From assembly GCF_024868665.1 (NCBI RefSeq), contig NC_079904.1, forward strand, positions 5,719,807 through 5,783,806: a DNA stretch of 64,000 bases, written 5' to 3'. Both the position numbers and the translations under genes were made by a program. Positions 9,466-21,358 of this stretch are shown here, one piece after another (position 1 is the first letter of the stretch; each line of letters begins with the position of its first letter). Below the pieces are notes generated by a model. The model saw only the letters and a program-made list of their open reading frames with translations. It had not been told where the DNA came from and did not search any database. The DNA is from Triplophysa rosa (lineage: Eukaryota; Chordata; Actinopteri; Cypriniformes; Nemacheilidae).

Positions 9466-12363
9466 AGTTTGGCTTTAAATTCCACATAATGCTACAGACT
9501 CGTCACCATCGTTGCCAATCTTCTAGCCGCAGGCAGGAGCTGATGGCAACTCCGAACCTCTCAATGACCTTTTGCTTTAGAAACTCCCTGTCCGTGCATT
9601 TTTCTCTTTTATCCTCACTGCCTTCATCAATTTACTCACTCAGTGAAAAAAACAAACAACCAGAAAACAAAAAAGGCCACAGGACACGCCGTGGTCAGCC
9701 AAGGCTAATCCCTATTCAACTCCGTCAGCAAAAAAACCCTCTTGTTACTCACAATAGAGCAGAGCAAACATGCAATTGTGTCACTAGGAAGATCACATAA
9801 TGAAAACAGTTCACCCAAATGCACTTTCCAAATACTTGAGTAATCTCCTATTAATTTAATTTTGACTTGCAAACAGGACAATAAATTCAAGGTAACAATG
9901 GTTAAGGAATTATATCTTGGGGGTTTGTTACAAGAATTTCCATATTACAGATATTTATATTTAAAGTATATCTAGGTGTATCACTTAAGAAGTCTTCTCT
10001 TCATTGTATATCTGTATACTATATTATCTTTTCTGTAAAGCCAGCAGGCCAATTTAAAGTTTGTCTAGACTAATGGTTTGGTACTTTCTAAACTGCTAAA
10101 TGTAAACAGAGTAAAACATGTTTCACAAACGTAAAATTGTGTATTAAAAATCCACACACCAACCGTAATCCAGGCGGAGTGTTGTTCATCCCCCTTCTTA
10201 AATCAGAACCGAAGTCCTGCTCTCATGCGTCCCGAGGGAAAGACAGACCTGCTGGAAAAGCGCATGTTGCGCCCTTTCTAAAGGCACGCTTCTCCCAGTC
10301 ATAAAACAAAGAGCAAACAGGCAGTCAAGACATCAAAGAAACGGGGCAAAGAATAGCTCATTATGGCCACAGAGATGTTATTTAGGCCTACCGAAATAGG
10401 AGTGTTGAGGTCCTCTGGTCGTGCGGTCATTGCGCACGTGCACGGCAGACGCAAGCAAAGCTGTCAATCAAAGTGATTCTTCATCATATCCATGCTTAAA
10501 ACTTTTTTGTAAGTTAGGCTATTATTGGATTTGTAAGTTATGGTATAAACCGAATGCTATATAGTATAAAACAGACGTGTTCCGATGTAAATGATGAGTA
10601 TAGTTAATTGTCTATTTAGATGTTTTTATGGTTTTGTGCATAAAGTTTTTGTAAATTCAAAAGTTTCTAATTAAACTTAACTTCCCTTTTCGAGTAATCA
10701 TACTCCATATTTTTTCTATATTTTGCTCTTGTATAAAGTTTAAGGAAATTCATATTTTGCTGTATTTTGTTTTTATTTTAATAGAAACATGTTAATACTG
10801 CGTAAAACTAACAAGTGCTGCTTCTTATACATATCAATCCTGCCCTTTTGTAGATTACATACTAATTTGCCTTTAGCAACAAATCATATCATTAAATGTC
10901 TTTATAATTATAACAAATTAGAAATCATTTTAATCTATTGTATAACCTTGTCGCATCAACAGCGTCATAAATGCCAGCAGAGGTCACTAAATCAACATAT
11001 GAAATTACCATTCCAGTTACGACTTACGTCCTATGACCGGAGGCCACATTTACATCAACAGAGAACATCTGTATTCTGGCCAATTTAAGAGCCACACAAA
11101 TAGAAAAATGCAGAGTAATGCTGGTTAAGATGACAAATCACGAGAATGTGCTGTCATAATGTGGGTAGCAGAGTAAAATGTCAGGTGTAACATGTCAATA
11201 TAAATTTCTAGGGAGACAGAAAGAGTGAGGAAATAGTGAGGCATGTTTTGCCTTTTATTGAGACGTTTGTAGTCTGAAACACACTCCGGTATATAGCCAG
11301 AGGCTCATGTCATGTTGGGGATTTGATTCTTCTCCTGGTTGATCTGTTAGAGCTCACGTGGAAAACACTCCGTCATTTCTGAAAAAAATCGCTAGAAGTT
11401 TGAAGAGTTTGTTAAATTGGGATACGTTAGAAAGAGTGAATCGGAAAACCAGGTTATACAAGTTGGATAAATTGATTCCAATTTAAGATAAATTGGATTT
11501 TTACACTGTTACCTGAGACCAATAAATCGGTTCCGAAACGAATTCCTTCTCGAGAACTGAAACCTTTATCATAAAAACTTAAACAAACGTCTGCTCTGTT
11601 TTGCCTGTGACTATTTCTAAAACAGAGATAATAAACATCTATTTGTGCAAAGCTTTGATCTTTAAACACCCAGAAGTATTTATTACTCTTTTCTCTTCAA
11701 TGTTGTGTGCCAGATTTTTGCAAGGGACTGCAATGAGCCTTTTTTACCCCTCACACAAATAGGCTACGTTTTCCCCCTCCAATTGTCCAGACCCAGCTGG
11801 TTTTCTGATTACTTATTTATTGGAATTCTTTCCTCAGTAAATCCCCCTGCGAGTCATAGAAGGAGCATGAAAGACCTCCAGTCGAATCCTGATAAGGAAG
11901 CGCGGACAAAAGCAGCGACTGACAAGTACAGAAAACACAATCCCAGTTTGTGCTATAGTGACGAAGAACGACCACAGCTCACAACTCTTTCCGATTTTTA
12001 AATACATATTAAAAAACACATCAGGAGATAGATGGATGAGATGAGAACTCACCGAACATTATAAAAATACATTAAATGCACTGTATGACGCTTTGGATAA
12101 AAGCTCCAGCAAATGCGTAAAGATAGATAGATAGGATTACAAATTGGGCTCTTTGGTGCTGCTCTCTGCAACACTGTGCGCATTGAGGTGGTGGCTCCCC
12201 CCGTACTTGCTCCTGTCTGTCAAAGAAACCAGTCAACTTTAGGGAGCTGAAGACGACGCTCATTTCAGCACTAAGTTTGGTGGACAGCGCCTCTCACCCA
12301 CGCGGGGGAACTTTTAAGACCCTTTAACCTCACTTCTTCGATTTCTAACCACTAAACCGAAAT
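9466..12363. promoter_or_regulatory. Divergent gje1-nmbr intergenic region
   Basis: About 2.9 kb between the two divergent start codons, so it must hold both promoters. A locally GC-richer stretch at about 10140-10460 includes a GCGCACGTGCACG palindromic core near 10433 and is a possible gje1 or bidirectional regulatory segment. The last 200 bases before nmbr, from about 12140, are also GC-richer and are the likely nmbr 5' leader. No TATA box was confirmed. A SINE tail lies at 12084-12118. Open frames here lack any family signature. Confidence 0.4.
12084..12118 (+). repeat. tRNA-derived SINE tail
   Basis: Contains CGCTTTGGATAAAAGC followed by AGCAAATGCGTAAA, the conserved 3' core of a fish tRNA-derived SINE family. 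It is followed by a GATA microsatellite-like run. The 5' tRNA-like head is not seen. Confidence 0.5.
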
Positions 12364-12767
12364 ATGGATAACACTTTGAAAAACATCTCGTTCTCCGAGA
12401 ATACCTCAATCTTTGAGAACTGCACAGACGACTGGACACCAGATGGAGAGGAAACAGTGCATTTCATCCTTCGATGCGTGATTCCGTCGGTGTATATACT
12501 TATAATAACGATTGGTCTGCTGGGCAACATCACACTTGTGAAAATATTCATCACCACGAGCGCGATGCGAAGTGTACCCAACATTTTCATTTCCAGCTTG
12601 GCCGTGGGAGATATTTTGCTTTTGGTCACTTGTGTGCCTGTGGACGCGATCCGGTATTTCTACGAGGAGTGGATCTTCGGAACAGTGGCTTGTAAGATGA
12701 TCCCTGTGATTCAGCTCACCTCGGTCGGCGTGTCGGTGTTCACTCTCACGGCGCTGAGCGCGGACAG
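12364..12767 (+). CDS. nmbr: nmbr exon 1 (neuromedin-B receptor, N-terminus to TM3)
   Basis: First coding exon of a rhodopsin-class GPCR of the bombesin receptor family: ATG at 12364 with A at -3, donor GTAAGA at 12768, phase 2. Residues 1-33 form the extracellular tail with three N-glycosylation sequons (Asn7, Asn13, Asn19). TM1 carries Asn55 (GLLGN) and TM2 carries Asp83 (LAVGD). Cys110 at the top of TM3 is the conserved disulfide cysteine, followed by [20 protein letters not shown]. The C-terminal tail encoded by exon 3 favours NMBR over GRPR or BRS3. The receptor binds neuromedin B and signals through Gq/PLC at the plasma membrane. The intron falls inside the DRY codons, as in other bombesin receptor genes. 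Confidence 0.93.
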
Positions 12768-13879
12768 GTAAGACAAGAAAAAATTGCAGACACAGAAACA
12801 AGAGATTCAACAAATGTATTACAATGAAATAAAAAAAAATGCATGTGAATGCATGTGTGTACATCATTTAAAATCTACAAACTACAACCTTAGGTCTAAT
12901 TACTTTTCTCAACTCTTTTAGCACTTGTAGTTAAGAGCAAACTCGTACAAATACATTCATTCACAGACCATAATAATCTTAAGGCTCTAGGTTTCACTAT
13001 GCTTGGCAAACAACTTATAGAGGTTGTACATTAAATCTGATCCATGGCTCACAGATTGATTTCTCAGCAACAAGAATGCAGCTGTTTTCTCTGACATGAT
13101 GTGTGCTGGACAAATGAAAAATTTATCAGGCTGTTGATTGGATTTAATTTTCATACATATAAATAATGTTTGAAGGCTAGAATTTATCTCCAGAGCTGCC
13201 CCTGACATCATTATTCTGATTTACTTACACTGCACTGAATTGTATTACAGAAAGCAGTGTTTTCATAAGCAAATAGGACAGCAAATGCTGTAGAGGCATC
13301 ATTGCTGCCAACCGAGATAACTTTGTGCCATATTTACAATAATAACGATTATTGTTCATTTAAAACATCTATCATTATATGATTCATTCATAGTCCTAGA
13401 ATCTGCACCATAGTCAATCATCACATCCTAAAAAGATGATTGGCAACTTTGTTATTAATGTATTATCTGACAGTCTCATTTTATCTGCATGACTGCGGGT
13501 CTGTAAAAGAGCTTTATAATTCATGATGCTGGGTCTCTGTGGTGAAGAAGAGGAATGTTCTCTCTGTCCTATATCTTATCTTTTTGATTTTAGTGCTAGG
13601 GGCCCTGACTAAAGGTAATGACCTTTTCCACCCTGATTTGTTGCTCTTCCCAATGATCTGTTTGTTGTCTGATCACCTGAAAGTTCATGTGTGCCACAGT
13701 GATTATGCCACGACCCTGGGGTCCGATCACATTTCATTTATCGATTTGCACTTCACATTTACAGCTCCCTTCCCCAAAAGAGAATTGTTAAATGTAATCA
13801 ATGGTCAGGTACTTGTGATAATAAATAATCTCCTGGCCAAGTTGAGTCATAGGGTTGTTTAAATGATGAGCTTCCGCTT

Positions 13880-14256
13880 GCTTTCCGCTTATTTTCAAAG
13901 AAAATAAATTTCTTTGTTCTGATGAACAAAGACAAAGATATTTGGAAGACTGCTTATAACCAGACAGATTTTGCCCCCCGTTGACTACCATAGTAGGAAA
14001 AAATACAATGGTAGTCAAAAGTGCCCCATAACTGTTGGCTGTCCTACATTATTATAATGTCTTTTGTATTCAACAGAACAAATAATTTTTCCTACAATGG
14101 GAGTCAATGAGGGGAAAGATCTGTTTGGTTATAAGCATTCTTCCAAATATCTTTCTCTGTGTTCATCAGAACAAAGAAATTGATACAGATTTGGAACAAC
14201 TCGGAGGTGAGAATATGATGACAGAATTTTCATTTTTGGGTGAAGTATCCCTTTAA
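13880..14256. mobile_element. Angel-like palindromic MITE (long variant) in nmbr intron 1
   Basis: Two opposed arms carry the words TTGTTCTGATGAACA and AAATATCTTTCTCTGTGTTCA, with GGTAGTCAA and TGGGAGTCAATG in the centre. The right end reads TTTTCATTTTTGGGTGAAG then TATCCCTTTAA. The left terminus is degraded. Confidence 0.65.
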
Positions 14257-14297
14257 TGCAGATACCTATAAAATGTTTTGGAAAAAAATTAAATCCA

Positions 14298-14342
14298 CTT
14301 CGTTTGGGAAAAAAGCATCTGCCAAAAGCATAAATGTAAATG
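14298..14342 (+). repeat. Degraded tRNA-SINE tail
   Basis: CACTTCGTTTGGGAAAAAAG followed by CATCTGCCAAA resembles the SINE 3' core GCTTTGGATAAAAGCGTCTGC seen elsewhere in the window. Confidence 0.4.
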
Positions 14343-15693
14343 ATCGTCTTAAAGACTTTAATCTGATTAGTGCTTAACATTCATAGTCAAGCGTGTCATA
14401 CAGTAAAGCACATCTGCACGTCCGTCAGTTCATATGTTCAACTCATTCTTGTTTACTCGAGAAGAAATCAAACTGTGATGGTGTGGCTCTTCCGCTATAC
14501 CCTTGCGTCAGGCTGGGTGGTTCGTGTTCATCGTGAGAGGAAAGAGCAAGCCTAGGGCGGTGCAACCTGGTGGAAGAGAGAATCCAGAGCGAGGATATAG
14601 TCACATGAGATTTCCATTTACCTTAAAGACGACGACAAAAGAACGTCAGAAAGTCACTGTCAATAGAAGAAAATAGACTATTTCCTTGAAACAAAAGCCA
14701 ACCAGTTTCTCACCCCTGAATTTCTATTGGTTTTGTGGTCTTTTGTCCTGTAGACCTTGAACCTCAAGCAGAATATCTGAAAGATTGTGCAAAGTAAATA
14801 CATATCTTGTTTAATGGTATTTCCTATAGGACCGCTTTTCCTTTGAAAAGAGATCAGCCTGGAGATAAGTCATTTATAACTTTCATGTATAGTTTTAAAG
14901 TTGGCGTTTCAGATCCCCAGTGTTTTTTTAGGTTTACTCAGATAAGAAAATGTTTCATTTTTTATTTAGCATGGGTGATACAAAAATCTAAAAGGTACAA
15001 GATGTGGATTTATACATGCTCAGTGAATTTTATGACTAATATTTCCTCTTAATATTTGGAAAAGATGGCAAGTAAACAAAATCAAATTGAACCCACGAGA
15101 GCATGAATCACATTGTATCCTACTCTTCTGAAACTTGAAAACTGAACAATTATTTTGTACTTTTCTTCTTAACAGTCACTTATCACTATCATCTAATTTG
15201 TCCCAATAAATATTCCTAATGATTTAAAACAGTGTAAAAGTCCAAGTAGCATGACGCAACACAATTCATATTTACAGTGTGTCATTTTCCATCACGATTG
15301 TATACCCAGAGTTATCAAATTCTTCAAAGATGCCCCATAATAAGCTTATCTAATAAGGAAAATGTATTCCTGTATGACGACAGTAAGATTTTTACGGTAT
15401 TTTTGTTAACATGAAACAGTCATCGAATGACAGGAACTCTTTTTAGCTCTTGTGTCTTTAATCTCAACAACCTTGTGTGATAAAAAAGCAAATCTTTCAA
15501 ATCGGCACAGAACCTCAAACATAAACCTCAGCATAGAATCAGTTCTGACTTAAGATAGGAGACCACGGTGTTTTCCCTCAAGCAACGATAAATTGATTAT
15601 AAACAAGCCAATTTTCTCTTTCATCCAGCCACAACCTGGATTAAAGGAACAGCAATCTGTGTGATGACAATTCTTCATATATGTTTCCCTTAG

Positions 15694-16039
15694 ACACAAA
15701 GCTATTGTGAACCCTATGGACATCCAGACCTCCGGCGCCGTATTCTGGACCTGCTTGAAGGCCGTCACTATATGGATCGTCTCGGTGCTGTTGGCTGTAC
15801 CAGAGGCTGTCTTCTCGCAGGTGGTTCACATGCCCTACAAGAACACGACGTTCACCGCCTGTGTGCCGTATCCCCTCTCTAATGAGATGCATCCCAGGAT
15901 TCACTCAATTATGATTTTCCTAGTCTACTTCCTCATTCCTCTGAGCATTATCTCTGTCTACTACTATCACATCGCAAGGACACTTATCAAGAGTGCTCAT
16001 GATATGCCTGGTGAGATTAGCGAGCACTCCAAAAGACAG
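15694..16039 (+). CDS. nmbr: nmbr exon 2 (ICL2 to ICL3)
   Basis: Acceptor TTTCCCTTAG ends at 15693 and the donor GTGAGA starts at 16040. The exon is 346 nt and completes the arginine codon split by intron 1, so exons 1 and 2 together make exactly 250 codons. It encodes HKAIVNPMDIQTSGA, TM4, extracellular loop 2 with Cys191 and a glycosylation sequon at Asn185, TM5 (FLVYFLIPLSIISVYYYHIA) and the start of intracellular loop 3. The junction reads Asp-Arg-His, not the usual Asp-Arg-Tyr, at the end of TM3. Confidence 0.93.
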
Positions 16040-16337
16040 GTGAGAGCTTGAAAGAGAAGAGTGTATAGATGACATCGATAGAATGCTAATCCTCAATGTA
16101 TTCAAACACAAGATCTTTTTTCGAGCAAAGCACACTGTTGGACATTTTTACCCTTTTCATGAGTTATGTTTTAAATATCAAAGATAACCCTAGATGCTCC
16201 ACAGATTTTTTATTATATACATTATACGGCTCCATATTCTGGCCACAAGGCACTAAAAAAGTTTATTTAAGGCAGTCTCTGGACCAGGAGAAAATATTTT
16301 AACCTTTAAGAATAATGACATACTAAATTTCATATTT

Positions 16338-16741
16338 CAGGGTATCTGCAGGTTTCTGAGAGTTAGATTTAAGACTTTTTAAGACCTTTTTAATACGGTG
16401 CAGAATGACATTTTATGACCAATTTCATAGCAACAAATTTGCACTTCCCCATGGCTAAAGCTTCAACTTTTCTCCATGTGGTAATGTCCAGTCCACTCAC
16501 CTAATGAACCCCCCGCGAACGTATTATTTGTTAGTTGGTTCCGCCTATTTTGTTCTGCGTGACAAATAGACCTACATGATTTTAAAATGAAAATAAAGTC
16601 TTCTTTATGGTGTCGGTTCGACTGCATTTCTAAGACCTTGGAAACGTGGATTTAAGACATTTTCATGCTAATTAAGGCCTTATTTTGACATTATGGAATT
16701 TAAGACTTTTTAAGACATTTTAAGGATCCGCGGACACCCTG
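16338..16741. mobile_element. MITE with CAGGGT(A/G)TC termini
   Basis: Starts CAGGGTATCTGCAGG and ends CCGCGGACACCCTG, imperfect terminal inverted repeats of about 14 bp. Inside both ends are TTTAAGACTTTTTAAGAC repeats in mirrored position. The flanks share TATTT, but no clear 8-bp duplication is visible. It resembles a widely dispersed teleost repeat, probably hAT-derived. Confidence 0.65.
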
Positions 16742-16865
16742 TATTTGCTCCCATTTGGTCATTATGGGTCTAGGGCAAAAACCACATTTTTACAAAAACT
16801 AAAACATAGAGGCTTGGTGATTATATCAGATACTAAAGCGATGACCAGACAGCTTCAAATGAACA

Positions 16866-17083
16866 TTTTACAATGAAATTAACTCACCCTCATGTCATTC
16901 CAAACCTTTATGACTTTCTTTCTTCTTCGTACAACATTGGCCCCCATTGACTTCCATTGTATGGACACAAAACCACTGACACATTTATCAAAATATCTTC
17001 TTTCGGTTTCTACACGTTTTCAATGACACGAGGGTGAATAAACTATGACAGTGTGTTTTTATCTTGGCTGAACTATTCCTTTA
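16866..17083. mobile_element. Angel-like MITE in nmbr intron 2 (copy 1)
   Basis: Family words AACTCACCCTCATGTCATTC, ATTGACTTCCATTGTATGG and CACGAGGGTGAATAAACTATG, ending GGCTGAACTATTCCTTTAA. The 5' terminus is degraded. Confidence 0.75.
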
Positions 17084-17762
17084 AGCAATATGGTACGAGA
17101 GGGTTTTCTACATTGTGAATACGACACAAAGCATCTTATTGTTTTTATTAACTGGCTACCACATAATAAAAATATCAAGGACCCATTCAAGTTCAATCCA
17201 TGGGAAGATAGGTCTTGACTAATGAACAGTAACAACTTTCCTTCAGCACGCAACAAAACAAATGACCAGTTATGGTCCTGCGCAGTGATCCTAACAGTAG
17301 TTCATTTAAGAGTTCATAGCTGTGCCAAACACAACCAATCAGCACCCATGACTGGCACTATCCATTCTAGAATTTGAAGTAACAGCTGTTCTGTTAAGTG
17401 CCATTTGCCCGTTTATGATGATGGACGATGAGATTCCTTCAAGCAAGCACCACACCATAAACATTTTAAGAGCTAAAATAAAACTAGCCTCACTCGAATG
17501 GGATACCCTTCATTGACAAACAGTATCTTGACAGAGCATGTTTTCTTACACTGCGCTTTGACTCATCTGTTAAACATTGTGCCCAGAGTCCTTAAGGATG
17601 ACAGATATTCTAGTTAATATTCTCTCTCAGCAGCTGTTTCAAGGCAGCTAACATTCTTGGCTTTCTCTTGCCCTTGACGCTACAATATATCATCAGCATT
17701 GTATAAGTTGAACACTGGTCTTGTCCTGCTCTGTTATGGGTGATCATGCATCTTTAAGAGGT

Positions 17763-18037
17763 CCAGCCAAAATCAACATTTATTCACCAGCATGTCATTG
17801 AAAACCTGTATATGACTCTTTCTTCTGTGAAACCCAAGAGAAGATATTTTGAGAAATGTCTCAACGGTTTTATGTTCATACAATGGAAGTCAATGGATGC
17901 CATTGTTGTGTGGTTACCGACGTTCTTCAAAATGTCTTCTTTTGTGTTCTGCAGAAGAGAGAAAGTCATACAGGTTTGGAATGAGGGTGAATAAATGATG
18001 AAATAATTTGACATTTCAGGTGAATTATCCCTTTTAG
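17763..18037. mobile_element. Angel-like MITE in nmbr intron 2 (copy 2)
   Basis: Near full length. The left arm begins CCAGCCAAAATCAACATTTA, the centre holds ACAATGGAAGTCAATGGATG, and the right arm runs AAAGTCATACAGGTTTGGAA to GGTGAATTATCCC. Confidence 0.75.
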
Positions 18038-18104
18038 AGAAAAATAAAATTTTTACTTGAGAGACATAATCAAATCTATCTTGTTTATGTAATTATAATT
18101 TCTG

Positions 18105-18513
18105 ACCCTGGACCACAAAACTTTGTCACAAGGGTCCATTTATTTTAACACTCTATTGGCTCACCGCTGTAATGACGTTGTGAAGAGTAGATGAACCCGA
18201 AAGCGGAAATTCTAAGCTTTACAGATACCAAACATGGGTAATTCCCAAAGAACCGGCAGCAGCGAGCGAAGTTTGTAGGCGTGTTTCTGTTCATTTTTGG
18301 TCACGATTTTGTTGCATCACTCACCAAAATAAAGTTTTGATATATTTGCGGTAGTAAATTTACACAATATCTTCATGGAACATGATCTTTACTTAATATC
18401 GTAATGATTTTGGGCATAAAAGAAAAAACGATCATTTTGACCCATAAAATGTATTGTTGGCTATTACTACAAATATACCCGTGCTACCTTTGACTGGTTT
18501 TGTGATCCAGGGT
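18105..18513. mobile_element. MITE with ACCCTGGACCACAAAAC termini
   Basis: Left end ACCCTGGACCACAAAAC and right end GTTTTGTGATCCAGGGT are inverted repeats with one mismatch. The right half (GATATATTTGCGGTAGTAAA, AATATCTTCATGGAACATG, GACCCATAAAATGTATTG) matches a repeat I recognise as extremely common in cyprinids. The left-centre has unrelated GC-richer sequence. Confidence 0.75.
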
Positions 18514-18789
18514 AACATTTGTCAAATATTCAAACATACACTCTCTATACTTTGAATGCGCTAAATTCAAAGCACAAAGTATGAAACAAACTGCAAACCT
18601 GAGCACCTTCACGATCTGCAAAAATCAACCTGGATTCCAGTAAACTACAATCAATGTGGAGTTCAGAATCAGTCTAACTTGCATGCATGTTTATTTACTT
18701 TTTCCACATCTTGAATGCACGTCGTGTTTTATTGACTCCTCTAATCCGTATTTTTTTCTCTCTCATGTTCCTTCCTTCCTTCCCCCAAG

Positions 18790-19170
18790 ACGGAAACAAG
18801 AAAGCGTCTAGCCAAGATCGTCCTGGTGTTCGTGGGCCTCTTTGCGCTGTGCTGGTTCCCCAACCACGTTCTCTACATGTACCGCTCCTTCAACTATCGA
18901 CAAATCGACTCGTCGCTGTTGCACCTCATCATCACGCTCGTGGCGCGCGTGCTGAGTTTCTCCAGCTCCTGCGTGAACCCCTTCGCCCTTTACCTGCTGA
19001 GCGAGAGCTTCCGCAGGCACTTCAACAACCAGCTTATGTGCAGACGTCGCAAATACCAAGAGCGCAACAGCAGTTACCTCCAGAGCACCACTGCCATCCG
19101 CATGACCTCTATCAGGAAGAGCATACCTGCTGTAGCCAATGGACATGGACAAAAGACATTTAGCGTCTGA
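18790..19170 (+). CDS. nmbr: nmbr exon 3 (ICL3 to C-terminus)
   Basis: Acceptor CCCCCAAG ends at 18789, phase 0, stop TGA at 19168-19170. It encodes residues 251-376: TETRKRLAKIVLVFVGLFAL enters TM6 with the CWFPNH motif. Arg282 stands at the TM6/ECL3 end (YMYRSF). TM7 carries NPFALY, the family form of NPxxY, followed by helix 8 with Cys334 as a likely palmitoylation site. The tail YQERNSSYLQSTTAIRMTS closely resembles the NMBR tail rather than those of GRPR or BRS3. Total length is 376 residues against about 390 in human. The coding part is strikingly GC-rich compared with the flanking introns. Confidence 0.93.
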   Translation, partial: TETRKRLAKIVLVFVGLFALCWFPNHVLYMYRSFNYRQIDSSLLHLIITLVARVLSFSSSCVNPFALYLLSESFRRHFNNQLMCRRRKYQERNSSYLQSTTAIRMTSIRKSIPAVANGHGQKTFSV

Positions 19171-21132
19171 TCTCAGAACTGCTCAGCTTTGGTTTACTAG
19201 ACCCAGTCAGTGACTTGCGTTTAGATTTTGAAGCATTAGGTGACGCAGATGTGTGGCGGTTATTGGAGCGGGAATGACAGAAGGATTACCGTTGTAAATA
19301 TTGCATGCACGCTTTTCTTTCTTTCTGCCTGTGCCCGGGAATGAAATTTGCTTTGTTTCTGAAACAATATTCTTATTGCACCCAGAAATTATGGATATCC
19401 TGAATACAAGACTATATTTAATATCAAGCAAAATCCATTTTCTACCAATAAATATCGGATCTGTACAGATCACAATATCAATCATATTTCCATTTTCGTG
19501 TAAGGGATGCAGGGAAGAGAGGAACAGTTTTTTAATATTTGATCGAAAGTGCACTTAATACAGTAATTGAATGTTTAGTAAATAAAACGAGCAGCTTTGC
19601 TTTCACCAATGAAATTAAACAAAGAGTTTGACTGACAGGGATATTACACAGATGCTCTCAAAATCATTCATTTCATCTATGCTCGCGTTCCGTTTCTCAG
19701 ACAAATGCAATATAGTCAATTTAGGAGCAACAGGAGCTTCGACACGGCTCTTTCCGGTGAATGTTAATGCCCACAATGATATATCAGACAGGTCGTACAC
19801 TCAAGGGTAAACTGTGGTGATTAGATTAATATATGCATAAACAGATTACGATTCAACATGAATATCAATTTCTCTAACATGTTTCCCTGTACCTTCCAAA
19901 ATATGAGCCATAAGGACATCGAGATGAGGCAGAAAGAGGAGCAGCTGCGTATGATCTCATTCACCAGCTCACCAGCAGTATGACTTTCAAATCTGTCCTT
20001 TTGTCATGAGCCACATCATACGGACTATATGTCCGTATCTACCGCTGTGGTTGATTTTCTATAACGACTTCATTGGTTGTGACATCAGAAAAACATGGAA
20101 AATTGAACAGGCAGGCAACCTTTAAACCACATTATCAATCTCTCTCGAGGTCCCAAAACAACCCGAAAGATGAAGCATCTAAAATATGCAACTCAACATG
20201 ATTTTGTGTCCAAAACAAAAACACTTTTGTGATCTCAGTGGTTCTACATGTCTTTTCATATGAACACTACTGCTGTGTTTCAACATTATCCAATGCTCAA
20301 TGAAAGTGAAAAAAAAAACGTTTTGGATTTCCCCTGTATAGTTGGATTATCAACTATACAGATCATGTTTACTGACGACTAAGCCAAATCTGAATCGAAT
20401 GTATTTGGATAATGAAAAATCGGCACAGGGTTAATACTTTGAGGTCTCCCAACCAATCACAATGTTTAGCAGCAAAAGAGTTTTGAAAGTAATCCAAAAT
20501 GATCAAGCTGCTTAGAGCTATTCATATGGATATTTATGGGTAGTCTTCAATAAATAGTGTACACAAGTGACATTTTTAGACATGCCAAAATGCCTTTAAA
20601 CACAGCTGACTTATTGACTGCAATATTTCTCTCAGAATGTAGTGTTCTACAAACGTTTTTGGATTTCCCCCGATTCTCACTGTTCCACAAAAGTAGGATC
20701 TAAATGTATTGTGGGATGATCGATTAAACCGACCCTTCACCCATTTCCTGTGTACTTAATTAGTTTTTGACTGTGAGAGTAAATTAAATGTATGGATTCA
20801 CTTACAGTAAATGGCATTCTTATATAGGATCAAGCAAAAAACAATCAAATTGCTCAATTATCTCTTTAAGGAAACGTACAGAAAAAACAATGTATCACGT
20901 AAAAGCAGTGTAATCCATAAAAGAATACATCTTTGCATAACTGAGGTACAATAGCTTGCCATTTTACATTTGCATACAGATTTTTAAATTCAACAATATA
21001 CATTTTTTAAAAAGCCATGAACTCCTAAAAACAAGCAAACAAGCTATTTTAACATAATAATAATAACTAGATAGGTACATTTTCTGAAGAAAATGTGAGT
21101 GATGCTTTGTGGCAAACCGCGGAACTGGGCAC
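19171..21132. other. nmbr 3' flank
   Basis: The nmbr 3' UTR followed by AT-rich DNA with no recognised gene. A short perfect hairpin (CTGTATAGTTG ... CAACTATACAG) lies at about 20334-20362. Nothing else is identified. Confidence 0.5.
19447..19586 (+). terminator. Candidate nmbr polyadenylation signals
   Basis: AATAAA hexamers at 19447-19452 and 19581-19586, 277 and 411 bases after the stop codon. Either could end the nmbr transcript. AT-rich DNA produces this hexamer by chance, so this is only a placement guess. Confidence 0.3.
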
Positions 21133-21358
21133 TACACTCTAAAAAAAAGCCGTAAAAATAGGGCACAACATACTGTATTAATATGAAGGAATTTTCCGTT
21201 GTTCATTTTTACAGTTGTTTTACCTGCATTTTACAGTTTGCACTGCATTCATTTGCATTTTAGCATTAATGGAAATGTCCGTAAAATAAAGGAAAATGTA
21301 CTGGTAATTTTCTGCCAGTACTTTATCTGTTTTTTCACGGGATTTTTTTTACAGTGTA
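21133..21358. mobile_element. MITE with TACACTGTAAAAAAA-type termini
   Basis: Starts TACACTCTAAAAAAAAG and ends TTTTTTTTACAGTGTA. Inner inverted stretches (CCGTAAAAAT and GTAAAATAAAGG-type words) continue the symmetry over the 226-bp length. A common fish element pattern. Confidence 0.7.

Larger units (their letters stand above)
12768..15693 (+). other. nmbr: nmbr intron 1
   Basis: 2926-bp intron bounded by GTAAGA and TTTCCCTTAG, splitting the arginine codon (phase 2). It contains an Angel-like MITE at about 13880-14256 and a SINE tail at about 14298-14342; otherwise I see nothing definite. The open frames inside it are not coding. Confidence 0.85.
16040..18789 (+). other. nmbr: nmbr intron 2
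   Basis: 2750-bp phase-0 intron bounded by GTGAGA and CCCCCAAG. It carries four independent DNA-transposon remnants: 16338-16741, 16866-17083, 17763-18037 and 18105-18513. No other signal was found. Confidence 0.85.

Noticed and set aside
12406..12867. 153-codon minus-strand open frame over nmbr exon 1
   Set aside because: Antisense shadow of the GC-rich receptor exon. It has no family motifs, while the plus strand gives a complete GPCR with matching splice phases.
18687..19163. 158-codon plus-strand and 114-codon minus-strand open frames over nmbr exon 3
   Set aside because: Out-of-frame and antisense shadows of the conserved TM6-TM7 exon, which reads correctly from 18790 to 19170.
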